Assembly: GCA_050951605.1 (NCBI GenBank)
Contig: JBMNJJ010000009.1
Span: 1-64,000 of the forward strand
From: DUTS01 sp050951605
GTDB taxonomy: Bacteria; Bacillota; Peptococcia; DRI-13; DTU073
Direction of reading: 5' to 3'
Length of the DNA stretch: 64,000 nucleotides
Part shown: piece by piece, positions 24,061 through 34,355 of the stretch
Layout: each line of letters begins with the position of its first letter
Position numbering within the stretch: position 1 is the first letter of the stretch
Notes under the pieces: model-generated
Databases searched by the model: none
What the model saw: the letters and a program-made list of their open reading frames with translations, nothing else
Told to the model about the DNA's origin: nothing
Program-made: the position numbers and the translations under genes

Positions 24061-25620
24061 ATGCAGATACAATGGCTAGACGATATATTAAATGGGTTTT
24101 CTGAGCGGATGGACAATATTGCCGTTTTTATGCCTATTTTTGAGTTGAACCAGAAAACAAAATATCCTTATCACTTGCCTGCTCTTGCGATTGCGGTGAT
24201 GTTGTTTATTCTTGAAGATATGTTGCGAGCGGAAAAGAACTGTACTTATGAATCGATCGCCTATTTTCTGCAAAAGATTATTTCCAGACAGTATCATGAA
24301 GAATTAAGCTATGAACAAGCCTTGGAATTATCCGAATTTATAGTGCGGAAGGGTTTAATGAAACAGGGCCGTTTTCATGTTTTTACGTATCCTGATTTGG
24401 AAACGGGAAGAGAGAAGACTCACAAATTTAATCTCGTGGAGTTAGAGGACTACGAGATTAAAGAGCGTTCCGTCAGGTTGAAATTATCAACTTTCGGTGT
24501 GGAAATGTTGTTTAAAACGAAGGAAATGTATAATGAACTACAGGTTTCCATTACGCAATTATATTTAAGACAACAGATTCAGAAGGGTGTTTTTGATGGT
24601 GCTTTGCGGTCAGTGGAAGAACTGGCCTTAGCTGTTAAAAATGAAAAGCAGAAAATCCGTCAACTGCAAGAAAATATTATTCGTGATGTTCTTCAGGTAG
24701 CCAGAGAACAAGAATTGGAAAGACAGATGGAGAGGATCAATGAGCAATTAACCAGAGAAAAGACTGTTTTTAAAGAACTGCAAGAATTGATTGATTATAC
24801 GTTGGAGGAATATTATTCCGGGAAACTTTCGGCACAGGAAGAAGAGGCGATCGAAAAAATTGCTAAAGTCCGTCAGAGGCTGATGGAGGTAATTTGTTTG
24901 CACGAATCTTTATTTACAGATAAAATTCGTGTACAAAACTTGATGAATCATTCTATTGAAACAATGATTTTGACAGCTTTTAATACTAAAGTAAATTTCG
25001 AAACGGAATTTCTTTTTCCGGTAGTGCAAAACAATGTTTCTCTTGATGTATTAAAGAAAATTTTAGACCCTCTGTTTTCGGTAAAATGCCGTCCTCTTTT
25101 TCATCCCGGCAGGGTTTTTGAACCACAGTATTTATATAATAGGGGAGAGGACTTGGCCGAAGAGCAATGGTTGGAACTCGAGGAGGAGCAAATTAGGCGG
25201 GAAGAAGAAAAGGAACGGGAAAGGCAAGCAGAACGAGAAAAAAGAATGGAAAAGTATCTTTTAATGCTGCTGGAACCTTTAGTTATACAGGAAGAAACGA
25301 CGGTTGGTGCCGTACTGGAATGTTTAAAAGAAAAAGACCCTGAGGAATATAATGCTTTAGTAAATCAACTGGACTTTTATCCTTTGATTATTCAACTGCA
25401 TCAGTTGGGACAGATACCTTTATTGGCTACGTGGGAAACAGAAACTTTAGTTTTAGATGATTTGCCGCGTACTTTGGTTAAAATTGCGGCTGAGCATGAG
25501 GAGATACATCAACTAAAGTGTTTTGAACTGGTGGCGTTGGAGGAAATTATTTCCTTACCTAATGGTTATGTTATGTCGGACTTTAAAATAAGAAGAGGTG
25601 ACCCCGATGGAACTGTATGA
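24061..25620 (+). CDS. jetA: Wadjet JetA-like kleisin subunit
   Basis: A 519-residue protein with winged-helix-like N-terminus (~1-160), a long charged coiled coil (~175-300, QKIRQLQENIIRDVLQVARE), a second E/R-rich helix (~365-400) and a C-terminal domain. Recognised mainly by position and overall pattern in the Wadjet operon, where JetA is the kleisin that bridges the SMC-like JetC heads. It overlaps jetB by 14 bases. The ORF is intact. Confidence 0.84.
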   Translation: MQIQWLDDILNGFSERMDNIAVFMPIFELNQKTKYPYHLPALAIAVMLFILEDMLRAEKNCTYESIAYFLQKIISRQYHEELSYEQALELSEFIVRKGLMKQGRFHVFTYPDLETGREKTHKFNLVELEDYEIKERSVRLKLSTFGVEMLFKTKEMYNELQVSITQLYLRQQIQKGVFDGALRSVEELALAVKNEKQKIRQLQENIIRDVLQVAREQELERQMERINEQLTREKTVFKELQELIDYTLEEYYSGKLSAQEEEAIEKIAKVRQRLMEVICLHESLFTDKIRVQNLMNHSIETMILTAFNTKVNFETEFLFPVVQNNVSLDVLKKILDPLFSVKCRPLFHPGRVFEPQYLYNRGEDLAEEQWLELEEEQIRREEEKERERQAEREKRMEKYLLMLLEPLVIQEETTVGAVLECLKEKDPEEYNALVNQLDFYPLIIQLHQLGQIPLLATWETETLVLDDLPRTLVKIAAEHEEIHQLKCFELVALEEIISLPNGYVMSDFKIRRGDPDGTV

Positions 25621-26350
25621 AGAAGATGTACGCTGGGCTTTTCGTATCTTTATGCGTCTTTTAGAAAAGGGTGTTATTGAGGAAAATGAGCGGGAGTATC
25701 AGCATGAGTATTTACGTAATGAAGTTAGATATATTTTGGAAGAAGTAATAGAACGAGAGGCTGATGTCAAGATTTTTGCAGCGGGAGGGGTTATTTTTCT
25801 TACTCCGGGGGTAGCTAACCGTTTTTTTGGCTATACCAATGCTGAATTAAGGGAGAAAATGGGGCTGCGCAACAACAGTGAACTTTATTTAGCTTACTTT
25901 ATCATCCTTAACCTACTCGCTAAGTTTTATAATAGTGATGACCAGTCTTTAGCTTCTCGTCAGTTTGTTCCTTTAGAAGAGTTGGAAGAAACCATAACTC
26001 AGCATGTGCAGACGATTATGGAAGCTGAAGAGGAGGAAGTACAGATTCAGGAAGAAAACTTTGACCTCAATTTACGTAGTGTAGCTGAGGTATGGTTGGA
26101 CTTGCCCCCTTTTGATGACCAGGTGATTAATCTAAATAGAGCGCGTAATAATAGAATCAGTCTTTTGTTAAGGGTGATGAGGTTTCTGGAGGAGGAAGGT
26201 TTGGCTCAAGTCTTAGATGCTAGAGAGGTCAGGCTCTTACCGAAAATGGAATATTTAGTGCTCAAATATTATTTTAATAGTCAGCGCAAAGATTATTTGC
26301 TACAGTTATTAGCTCGGGATTTACCTCTGACGCCAGAAGGAAAAGATTAA
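25607..26350 (+). CDS. jetB: Wadjet JetB-like KITE subunit (DUF6063-type)
   Basis: A 247-residue, acidic, helix-rich protein (YEEDVRWAFRIFMRLLEKG near the start; NELREKM-like region; RISLLLRVMRFLEEEGLAQV winged-helix segment near the end). In Wadjet, JetB is the KITE-type dimeric subunit that binds the kleisin. I chose ATG 25607 because GAGGTGAC just upstream is the ribosome site; the GTG at 25598 is inside it. It starts within jetA and lies 17 bp before jetC. Confidence 0.82.
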   Translation: MELYEEDVRWAFRIFMRLLEKGVIEENEREYQHEYLRNEVRYILEEVIEREADVKIFAAGGVIFLTPGVANRFFGYTNAELREKMGLRNNSELYLAYFIILNLLAKFYNSDDQSLASRQFVPLEELEETITQHVQTIMEAEEEEVQIQEENFDLNLRSVAEVWLDLPPFDDQVINLNRARNNRISLLLRVMRFLEEEGLAQVLDAREVRLLPKMEYLVLKYYFNSQRKDYLLQLLARDLPLTPEGKD

Positions 26351-26367
26351 AGTGAGGTGCCAAAATT

Positions 26368-29300
26368 ATGCCACGTCTTAATCGGATTCGAGTAACTAAT
26401 ATTCAGTATGACCACGGTAAAAAACAATTGCCGGACCTTTTATTTGATGTCAAAAGTCTCGATACTTTATTTATTCTGGCCAATGGAGGCGGAAAGTCTT
26501 TGTTGGTTCAGTTGATTTTGCAAGTAATTCTTCCTAATAGCAGAATGGGTAAGCGAAAGGTCGAAGACTTATTGCAAGCAGGGTCTTATACCGGGCATAT
26601 TGCTGTGGAATGGCTCTTGGATAGTTCCGGGGAACGCAGGCAGTTTTTATGTACCGGTTTTTGTTTTAGTGGGGGTCAAAACACTGAACGCCCGCTTCGT
26701 TATTATAATTACCTTTTTGACTATGATGACCAGTCACAATTGACGATTGAAGAGTTACCTTTGATTTATACCGAAGAAGGTTACAAACGTCCTATCCAGT
26801 ATCAAAAGCTAAAGGATTGGCTTCGTGAAAACGGGATTCAACCTCTTGATAGACCGGAAACATATCAGGAAAGATTGAAAATATATCAGATCTTACCGGA
26901 AGAATGGAAAAATATTCGCAAGACTAATGGTGATGAAGGTGGAGTGGATAAATTTTTTGAAAAAAGTAAGACCACTAGACAATTAATGGATAATCTATTA
27001 ATTCCTTCTGTGGAAGAAATGATTTTTCAGGACGAGCAGAAAAAGCAAGAGCTGTTTCATGCTTTTACTCAGTATCGGGAAATGCTTTTGGAAATTCCGG
27101 TGATCAAACAGAATTTACAAGACTTTGCTTTGATTCGTGATGCTGCGGAAGGAGTAGTGGAAGAAGCCGAAGTTTTAAACCAACGGCAAAAGACCTTTAC
27201 GGCACAGACTAAGGAAATTGTCCGCTTGGCCCGGTCTTTTTATGACTTTAGTACTGTGGCTCAAAAAGCTGTAGAACAATTGGGACAAGAAAAAGAAGCG
27301 GTTGTCATACAGTATAAAGACCTTGAGTGGCAGGAGCGGAGCTATCAATGGTTTTTGCGGAAATTGGAGTTAAGTAAAGCTAAACTTGCGGAGAATTGCG
27401 TTCAAGAAGAATATCAGCAGGCTGAGGGTTTATGGCAAAAAGCAGAAGATAATGAGAATCGTCTGCAGGCCCTTTATTATTTTAATGAAGTGCAAAAAGC
27501 GGTCCAGGAAGGATTGAAGTTTCGCCGTCAATTGGAATTAATGGAACGAGCGGAACCGGAATTACAGGTATTGCTGGTCCAAAAGAAGCAAGTGCTTAAG
27601 TCTGCTTGGCAAGAAAGAAAAACAGCAATAACAAAACAGCTGAATAGTGAGGAAGAGGCTTTAGTGAAGCTGCAAGAAGAAAAAGAAGTTTTAACCGGGG
27701 AAAAGAAAGAAGCAAAGTTAAAACAGCGAGAATTAACTAAGCAGATTGCTGTTGTCGAGAACTGGTTGGCTGAATATAAGAAAAAAAGACAGGACTTGCT
27801 GAACGCCGTAGAAACGGCAGAGGTTTTAGACCCTGTTGCTAGTTTACAAAAACGCCGTGCTACTTTTCAGCACTATGAACAAAGAGAAGCTGAAACCATT
27901 GAACGTCAAAGACAATTAGCTTCTCAACGGGAAGAATTAGAACAGACAATTTTTAATTTAGGTAAAGAGAAATATCAACTCGAAATAGAGGTCAAAAGTT
28001 TAGAGGAAAAGTTAGCAAGGCAGCAAACAGAAGAAGACCATCTGCGAGGAACGCTTAGTGCACAAGGAATTTATCTAAAGTCTTTATCGGCAGAAAAAGA
28101 AGTGGCACTATTGAGGGTTAAAGATTTACTAAGGGAGGTACAGGAGAAAAAACTAGGTTTACAGGCAGAACTGGCTAATCTCCAGGAAAAATGGGCTTTG
28201 TTGGCAGGGCGAGACTATTATGTGCCTCACCACGACTTGTTGAGGATAAAAAACAGATTAGAAAGGGCTGGAGTTTATACGGTTTTAGGTAGTGAATGGT
28301 TAGCGGAACAGTCTTTAGCAGAGCCGGAAAAAGAAGCGGTTTTGCAAAAACAACCTTTTTTGCCTTTTGCGATTTTGCTGGAGGCTAATCAGGTTAATAC
28401 AGTTAAACATATTGTTAGACAGGGGAAAGAGTGGACTTGTGATGTGCCCCTGCTGTTTTTGGTGAAAAGTGCCGCTACTTTACAGGGGGAAGAAAGAGGA
28501 GAGAATTTCTTTCCTTTGTGGCAGGAGGAGTTGTATCTTTTCCGTCCTGATACCTTCTCGGTATATACATCGACGGAGTCCTTTTTAGATTTAAAGAATC
28601 GGATGCAAGAAAAAATCAAAGCTAAACAGCAAGAGGTAGCGGAAGAAGTTGGGCAGGAAAGGCTTTTGTTTAGCTTACAGGAAAAATTGGCTAATTTTTA
28701 TCGTCAGTATCCGGCAGAGTTGGTGCAAGAGTGGGAAGAGGAGAAGGAACAATTGCAAGCTAATGTTCTCTCTCTTGTTCAGGAAATTGAAGCGGAGGGG
28801 ATACGTAAAAAGCAACTCCAAGAGGAAGGGCTGCAATTAGAAAAACTTCTTGCGGAAATAGTTTTGGTCAAGGGGAAATTAAAAGAAATTATAGGTAAGC
28901 TGGAGGCATTTAATTCTTTACATCTTTTATATCCAAAGCAAGAGACTGAGCAAAAGGAATTAGCTGAAAAATTACAGCAGGTAGAATTAGGATTAGGGGA
29001 AATAGAGGAAAGACTAATAGCAATATCTGGGGAAGAGGTAGAAAAAAGGAATAGAATTAAGGACTTAGGTAAACAAAGAGAAGAACACGAGGAGGACTTT
29101 AGCAAGTATCGGTTAATCGGAATCGAATCAGAAGGTGAGAGGTTAGTTGACTATGACTATGCCCGTATTGAAGTAGAAGGGATTCTTGCTCAATTAAATG
29201 AAAAACAGAGTGAACGAGCTAATATTCAGGACCTTTTAGAAAAAACAATTAAGCAGCGCGAGGATGCTTTGTTTGAGGTGGAGAGAACCGGCATTGAAAA

Positions 29301-30777
29301 AGAGTGGTTAAAACAAAATCAGCGTCCGGTCAATAGAAAAGAGATTACTGCTGCCGGGCAGAGGACTAAGGAACACAGGGCACAGTGTGAGGAGAAGAAA
29401 AAGGTTTGGGAGGAGGCTCAGATTACTACTCGTACCGTGCAAAATTTAGCAGAGCATATAGCTGAGGAAATCAAGCAGGATTTCTCGAAAGAGCCGTATG
29501 ATGCTTTTACTAAAGCTGACCATAGTTTGGAAATAGTTAGCCTCAGGCAGCGTAAGAGTGAAGTACAGGAACGGATAGAGAAAATTTCAGGAGAAATAAA
29601 GAAAGAAGTAGAGTGGCAGAAAGAAACTTGGGAAGCCTATGAAATGGTTTTAGATATTATGCCGGAGGAAATTGAGCACTTATGGATAACGGTTACTTCT
29701 TATACTGATGAGGAATGGGTATCTTTCAAAGTTACCCCGCGTAAATTGTTAACAAGATCTGTTAAGGAAAGAAGTGAAGGGGAAGCGGCAATCGAAAGAC
29801 AGAAGAATATTGTTAGTCAGCAGTTTGAACGCTATTTGCACAAACTGGAGACTACTAATAATGTTAAAGTAGGACAATTTATGCGGGATGTTAAAATTAT
29901 CATGGCGGACAAGCGTCTTTATGACTATGAGTTTGTTCAGGACCAGTTTTTACGTATTTTTGAAGGCCTTGACCAATATGAAAATCAATATAAGAATACT
30001 TTGGTTGAATGTGAAAAAAACAAGGAACATTTGGTTGATTTATGTTTGCGTAGAGCCGGCTCTGTTTATGACAGTGTTTGCGAAATTCCCAAGAATTCGA
30101 GAGTTAAGATTTATGACCGTGCTGTACAGGTGATTCGCCTGGACTGGCCAAGACGAGACGAGCAGGAATCAAGGGTGCGGATGAATTATTATCTGGAACA
30201 AGCTCTTGAGGACTTGCAAGTTTATAAACAGCAAGGGAAAAATGATGATGAAATTAACAGTATTATGGAAACTAAATTAAGGACACGGAATTTGATTGAA
30301 CAGATTGCTCCCTTAGAAAACTGTAAAGTAACGGTTTATAAACCGCGTCAGGAAGCTATGATCAGGCATGGTAAGCTGGAATATCGGTCGTGGGATGAGG
30401 TGCCCAAGTGGTCCGGTGGAGAAGAATATAGTGTTTATATGACGATGTTTATGATTATGCTCACCCATATTCGTCAGCAGTTAGAGGGTTGGCGGCATGT
30501 TTGGAAGGTTCTTTTGGCCGATAATCCCTTTGGGAAAGCTTCTTCGTCTCATGTGTGGGAGCCAGTTTTTCAGATAGCTAAGGCGAATCGTATTCAATTA
30601 ATTTGCTTTACTGCTCATAAGGAGGAAGATATCTTAAAACGTTTCCCAGTAGTTTACAGTTTGCAATTGCGTAGTGCTTATGGCAAAGAGATTATGCAGG
30701 CAGAGTTGATGGAAAGCGGATTTTATAGGCTAGATACTGCGTCCGGGGATGGGGCCCAGATGATGTTGCCACTTTAG
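26368..30777 (+). CDS. jetC: Wadjet JetC-like SMC/MukB-type ATPase
   Basis: A 1,469-residue condensin-like ATPase. Walker A is in FILANGGGKSLLVQ (~residues 36-49). Very long E/K/Q-rich coiled coils run over ~260-620 and ~780-1150, around a hinge-like globular part (~630-740, with HDLLRIKNRLERAG). The C-terminal signature is KWSGGEEYSVYM (~1350) and the Walker B region is VLLADNPFGKASSSH. JetC extrudes DNA loops so that JetD can cut small circles; this blocks plasmid transformation. The reading frame is fully intact over 4.4 kb, in contrast to the indel-rich 3' half of the window. Confidence 0.92.
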   Translation: MPRLNRIRVTNIQYDHGKKQLPDLLFDVKSLDTLFILANGGGKSLLVQLILQVILPNSRMGKRKVEDLLQAGSYTGHIAVEWLLDSSGERRQFLCTGFCFSGGQNTERPLRYYNYLFDYDDQSQLTIEELPLIYTEEGYKRPIQYQKLKDWLRENGIQPLDRPETYQERLKIYQILPEEWKNIRKTNGDEGGVDKFFEKSKTTRQLMDNLLIPSVEEMIFQDEQKKQELFHAFTQYREMLLEIPVIKQNLQDFALIRDAAEGVVEEAEVLNQRQKTFTAQTKEIVRLARSFYDFSTVAQKAVEQLGQEKEAVVIQYKDLEWQERSYQWFLRKLELSKAKLAENCVQEEYQQAEGLWQKAEDNENRLQALYYFNEVQKAVQEGLKFRRQLELMERAEPELQVLLVQKKQVLKSAWQERKTAITKQLNSEEEALVKLQEEKEVLTGEKKEAKLKQRELTKQIAVVENWLAEYKKKRQDLLNAVETAEVLDPVASLQKRRATFQHYEQREAETIERQRQLASQREELEQTIFNLGKEKYQLEIEVKSLEEKLARQQTEEDHLRGTLSAQGIYLKSLSAEKEVALLRVKDLLREVQEKKLGLQAELANLQEKWALLAGRDYYVPHHDLLRIKNRLERAGVYTVLGSEWLAEQSLAEPEKEAVLQKQPFLPFAILLEANQVNTVKHIVRQGKEWTCDVPLLFLVKSAATLQGEERGENFFPLWQEELYLFRPDTFSVYTSTESFLDLKNRMQEKIKAKQQEVAEEVGQERLLFSLQEKLANFYRQYPAELVQEWEEEKEQLQANVLSLVQEIEAEGIRKKQLQEEGLQLEKLLAEIVLVKGKLKEIIGKLEAFNSLHLLYPKQETEQKELAEKLQQVELGLGEIEERLIAISGEEVEKRNRIKDLGKQREEHEEDFSKYRLIGIESEGERLVDYDYARIEVEGILAQLNEKQSERANIQDLLEKTIKQREDALFEVERTGIEKEWLKQNQRPVNRKEITAAGQRTKEHRAQCEEKKKVWEEAQITTRTVQNLAEHIAEEIKQDFSKEPYDAFTKADHSLEIVSLRQRKSEVQERIEKISGEIKKEVEWQKETWEAYEMVLDIMPEEIEHLWITVTSYTDEEWVSFKVTPRKLLTRSVKERSEGEAAIERQKNIVSQQFERYLHKLETTNNVKVGQFMRDVKIIMADKRLYDYEFVQDQFLRIFEGLDQYENQYKNTLVECEKNKEHLVDLCLRRAGSVYDSVCEIPKNSRVKIYDRAVQVIRLDWPRRDEQESRVRMNYYLEQALEDLQVYKQQGKNDDEINSIMETKLRTRNLIEQIAPLENCKVTVYKPRQEAMIRHGKLEYRSWDEVPKWSGGEEYSVYMTMFMIMLTHIRQQLEGWRHVWKVLLADNPFGKASSSHVWEPVFQIAKANRIQLICFTAHKEEDILKRFPVVYSLQLRSAYGKEIMQAELMESGFYRLDTASGDGAQMMLPL

Positions 30778-30820
30778 AAAAGGAAAGAAATAGCGGATAA
30801 TATAAAGGAGGCACTAGGTT

Positions 30821-32450
30821 ATGATTTATGTTTTTGGTCACAAAAGTCCGGATACAGATTCAGTAACTTCAGCAATAGCTTTATCTGCTTTAAAAAATAA
30901 ATTAGGTTATGATACTGAACCCGGAATATTAGGACCGCTAAATAAAGAAACAAAATACGTTTTAGATTATTTTAAGGTTGCTTATCCTAAAAGCATAGAT
31001 AATGTAAAAACACAGTTGAAGGATTTAAATTATGACCAAGTGGAAGGTATTGGACCTAAGAAATCGATCCTTTTTGCTTATAAGCTCATGGAAAAAAATA
31101 ATATTAAAGTTTTACCCATCGTTGATAAGGAACATACGCTTCTAGGGATTGTAGCGATGAAGGATATTGCCATGGGTTTGATTAAAGGGGACTTTTATCA
31201 TCTGGAAACAGAAATAGGCAATATTGTTGATGCTCTTGAAGGTGTTCTTCTGACAGGTGATGACCTCGAAATTGAAGGTACAATTTCAGTCATTTCTTAT
31301 TACTATGACACAATGGTTAAAGGGCATCTTCTCAATGAAAATAGTATTGTTATTGTCGGAGATAGATATGATGTCATTGACCATGCTATCACCAGGGGAG
31401 TTAAGTTAGTCATAGTTACAGGGGGTAAAGAAATACCTGATAAATATATTGATAAGGCTGAAAAGAAAGGGATAAATTTGGTGTTGGTTAAGCAGAGTAC
31501 ATATGCAGCGGCTAAACTTCTTAATCAATGTAATTATGTTTCTTCTATTATGAAAACAGAAGATATTGTAAAATTTAATGAAAATGAATATCTTGATGAG
31601 GTCAAAGAAGAATTAGTTACTAATAGACATTCTCAATATCCTGTAGTAACAGAAGATAATAAATATTTAGGGTTTGTTAGTCGTCGCCATATTTTAAGCC
31701 CTAACAGGAAAAAAGTAATTTTAGTAGACCATAATGAGTATGCTCAGAGCGTAGAAGGTCTAGATGAAGCGGAAATTATTGAGGTTGTGGACCACCATAA
31801 GATAGGGGATATTCTCACAACTACTCCCATAGATTTTAGGAATATGCCGGTCGGAAGTACATGTACAATTGTGTTTAATCTGTTTAAAGAAAACAAGGTG
31901 TCTTTAGATAAGAAGCTTGCCGGACTTCTGCTTGGCGGGAATAATTTCCGATACGTTAACCTTAAAATCACCAACAACAACGTCTTTAGACATACAAGCT
32001 GTTAAGGAATTGACGAAATTATTGAAGTTAGATGTTAAAAGATTTGCCCTAGAGATGTTCAAGGCAGGTACCTCTCTAGAAGGGCAAAGTGTTTCGGAAA
32101 TATTCTATAAGGACTTTAAAGAATTTAAGGTTAAAGAACATAAAATAGGGATAGGTCAAGTTTTTACTCTAGATATTGAAGACATCTTTAATCGAAAAGA
32201 TAAATTTCTCGAATTTATTAATAATGTGCAGATAAAAAATAATTATTATCTCACCTTATTATTAATTACCGACATTTTGAAAAATGGTTCGTACCTTCTT
32301 TTTAAAAGTAAGGAGAACAGCATAATATCTAATGTTTTTAATAAGGACGCTGAGCAAGGCGTTTTTATTCAAGGGGTAGTCTCTAGGAAAAAACAAGTTA
32401 TTCCTCAAGTGATGGAAGCAATCAATAATATTCATTTGGATAAGCCTTAA
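30821..32450 (+). CDS. Putative manganese-dependent inorganic pyrophosphatase with CBS/DRTGG insert, frameshifted near 31931
   Basis: DHH-family phosphoesterase: GHKSPDTDSVTSAIAL at the start and VDHHKIGD near residue 320, with two CBS motifs and a DRTGG-like segment between (regulatory nucleotide-binding region). The first frame ends at 32005. The +1 frame from about 31931 supplies the expected LAGIISDTLTLKSPTT motif and the DHHA2 domain to 32450. Skipping one base in CTTCTGCTTGGCGG restores a ~543-codon protein of normal length. It hydrolyses PPi to Pi, with CBS regulation by adenine nucleotides in relatives. Start ATG 30821 after AAAGGAGG. Confidence 0.85.
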
Positions 32451-32562
32451 ACTCAACTCTAATAGAAATACAATCATTTTTATTGTATAATAAAAATGGG
32501 TATATTCTAACAATTTGGGATACATTAATAAAATACAAAAAGGATTAAGGCAGGTGACAGAG

Positions 32563-33732
32563 ATGGCTTTAGAAGAAATATCTTATAAGCTAGTAAGACC
32601 TCTGGAACAAAGGACTTATAAGGTAAGCAAAATTATAGCGAAGAGTTGGGCTAAAGGTTGGCATTTATATGACACTTTTATGGGTAAGCAGCGTTTAAAA
32701 ATGCTTGTTCTGGACCTTGATGGCACAGCGCTTAATGATAATAAGAAAATTGTTCCGAAAAATGTAAAAGCAATTCAAGAATTAAAAAAGAAGAATCCTG
32801 ATGTATTAATTTGTATTGCCACAGGAAGAGGATTTCATCAGGCACTACGTTTTGCTAGGGAAATTGATGCCGAAGTTTTAATAACAGATAACGGGGGCGC
32901 ACTTTATAAACAAAAAGATGAAGGATATGAACTGGAAAAGTCCTTTAAAATGTCGGAACAAGAAAGTTTGGCGATTTTTAATAAAATAAAAGGATATGCT
33001 GCAGAAAATCCGGACATGATATGGCATTTCAGTACGGACAGTGTTGAGCATAATTTTATTACAGGAAATGGGGAAAAAATATTTCAAAAAGCACATGATA
33101 CTTTTTATCCCGGGGAAATATTTGGTGATGGTGTTTTACAGGTTAAGAACTTTGAGCAAATAAAAAGATTGGGTTTAAGTAATAAGATAATAAAAGCATG
33201 TGTTGACTTTGGAAAAGGGGATATTGGAAAAAAACAATGTCAAGAATTTGATGAATATTTAAGAGAAAATAAGATTAATTTTTTCCAAACTTCGGATTCC
33301 AAGCTTGAAATTGCACCTTCAGGTGTGAATAAAGGCGAAGCTCTTTTAGAAATTATAAATAAGGAGCAAGAAAGAGGAAATTACATAAATAGAAAAGAGG
33401 TACTAGCTCTTGGTGATTCCGGCAATGATGAACCTATGTTTGAAAAAGGTTTTCAAAGCTTGTGTCCCTCAAATGCACGAGAAGATATAAAAAAGCTAGA
33501 AAATGTGATCGAACTAAACGAAACTAACAATGAACCGTTTATAAGGGCGGCAATTGATAATTTTCAAACGAAAACAACACCAAAATATCAAGAATGGCTA
33601 GATAAAGAACTTTCCACAGTAGATAAATGGCTAGCTGAAGCTAAAAAAAATTTCCCGAAAAATACTGATAAAACTAAAAAAATAGAACCAGTAAGGGAAA
33701 GCCTTTCATTAGGTGAAGAGAGAACACGATAA
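32563..33732 (+). CDS. Cof-type HAD family hydrolase
   Basis: About 389 residues. HAD motif I MLVLDLDGTALND lies ~50 residues into the protein, then ATGRG (motif II region), a type IIB cap, and ALGDSGNDEPMF (motif IV). Cof-type enzymes dephosphorylate sugar phosphates or cofactors such as FMN/PLP; the substrate is unknown. An unusual N-terminal ~45-residue extension and a charged C-terminal tail (~50 residues) lie outside the catalytic fold. I start at ATG 32563 (M-A-L-E-E-I-S), behind GGCAGGTGA, rather than the TTG at 32515. Confidence 0.85.
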   Translation: MALEEISYKLVRPLEQRTYKVSKIIAKSWAKGWHLYDTFMGKQRLKMLVLDLDGTALNDNKKIVPKNVKAIQELKKKNPDVLICIATGRGFHQALRFAREIDAEVLITDNGGALYKQKDEGYELEKSFKMSEQESLAIFNKIKGYAAENPDMIWHFSTDSVEHNFITGNGEKIFQKAHDTFYPGEIFGDGVLQVKNFEQIKRLGLSNKIIKACVDFGKGDIGKKQCQEFDEYLRENKINFFQTSDSKLEIAPSGVNKGEALLEIINKEQERGNYINRKEVLALGDSGNDEPMFEKGFQSLCPSNAREDIKKLENVIELNETNNEPFIRAAIDNFQTKTTPKYQEWLDKELSTVDKWLAEAKKNFPKNTDKTKKIEPVRESLSLGEERTR

Positions 33733-33762
33733 TTTTTTGCGGGCCTCAAAGTATTTTCAATA

Positions 33763-33814
33763 TTGACGAGCTGAATAAAATAGGGTATAAATATGTTAGG
33801 GGTGCCTAACATAT
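33763..33814 (+). promoter_or_regulatory. Promoter and DtxR-type operator of the iron-uptake operon
   Basis: TTGACG (33763-33768), 17-bp spacer, TATAAA (33786-33791). A perfect 10-bp inverted repeat ATATGTTAGG-GGTG-CCTAACATAT (33791-33814) starts at the -10 box and covers the expected +1. The TTAGG…CCTAA core suits a DtxR/MntR-family repressor, and the first gene of the operon encodes one. The T run after it could also make it a terminator-like hairpin. Confidence 0.75.
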
Positions 33815-33862
33815 TTTTTTGGTGTTAAAAAATGTTTTGTTTTAAGGGGAGGTGAACCTTAA

Positions 33863-34291
33863 ATGGCGAATACACTTACACCTTCAACACAAGATTATTT
33901 AGAAGTAATTCTGAAATTATCTAACAAAGATAAAAATGTACGAATTACAGATATCGCTAAATCCCTTAATGTTGCTAAAGCAAGTGCGACCCAAGCAATT
34001 AATACTTTAATTGGTGAGGGATTAGTACTGAAAGAAAAATATGGTCCGGTAACTTTTACGGAAAAAGGGAAACGAGAAGCGATGAAAGTAAAAAAAACAC
34101 ACAAAATAATTCGCGAATTTTTAACGAAAGTTTTACAAGTTGAGGCAGAAATAGCTGATCAAGATGCTTGTTTAATGGAACATGTCATCAGTCCTCAAAC
34201 TATTGCGGGAATGGTTGCTTTTTTGGAAAGCGGTAATTATGAAATTAGTACTGACCTTAATCTTGAAACAGCGGTAGCTTTATTACGTTAA
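33863..34291 (+). CDS. DtxR/MntR-family metal-dependent transcriptional repressor
   Basis: A 142-residue protein: N-terminal winged helix (STQDYLEVILKLS, VRITDIAKSLNVAKASATQAI) and a dimerisation/metal domain (THKIIREFLTKVLQV, DACLMEHVISPQTI). There is no C-terminal SH3-like FeoA domain, so it is the short MntR-like form. Followed by feoA and feoB and preceded by a matching palindrome, it most likely represses the operon when Fe(II), or possibly Mn(II), is replete. Start ATG 33863 after GGGGAGGTGAA. Confidence 0.9.
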   Translation: MANTLTPSTQDYLEVILKLSNKDKNVRITDIAKSLNVAKASATQAINTLIGEGLVLKEKYGPVTFTEKGKREAMKVKKTHKIIREFLTKVLQVEAEIADQDACLMEHVISPQTIAGMVAFLESGNYEISTDLNLETAVALLR

Positions 34292-34355
34292 AGCCTATTG
34301 TTTTACAGAGATTATTTAATTTAATGTTTTATAATCAGCGAGGGGTGACTCTATC

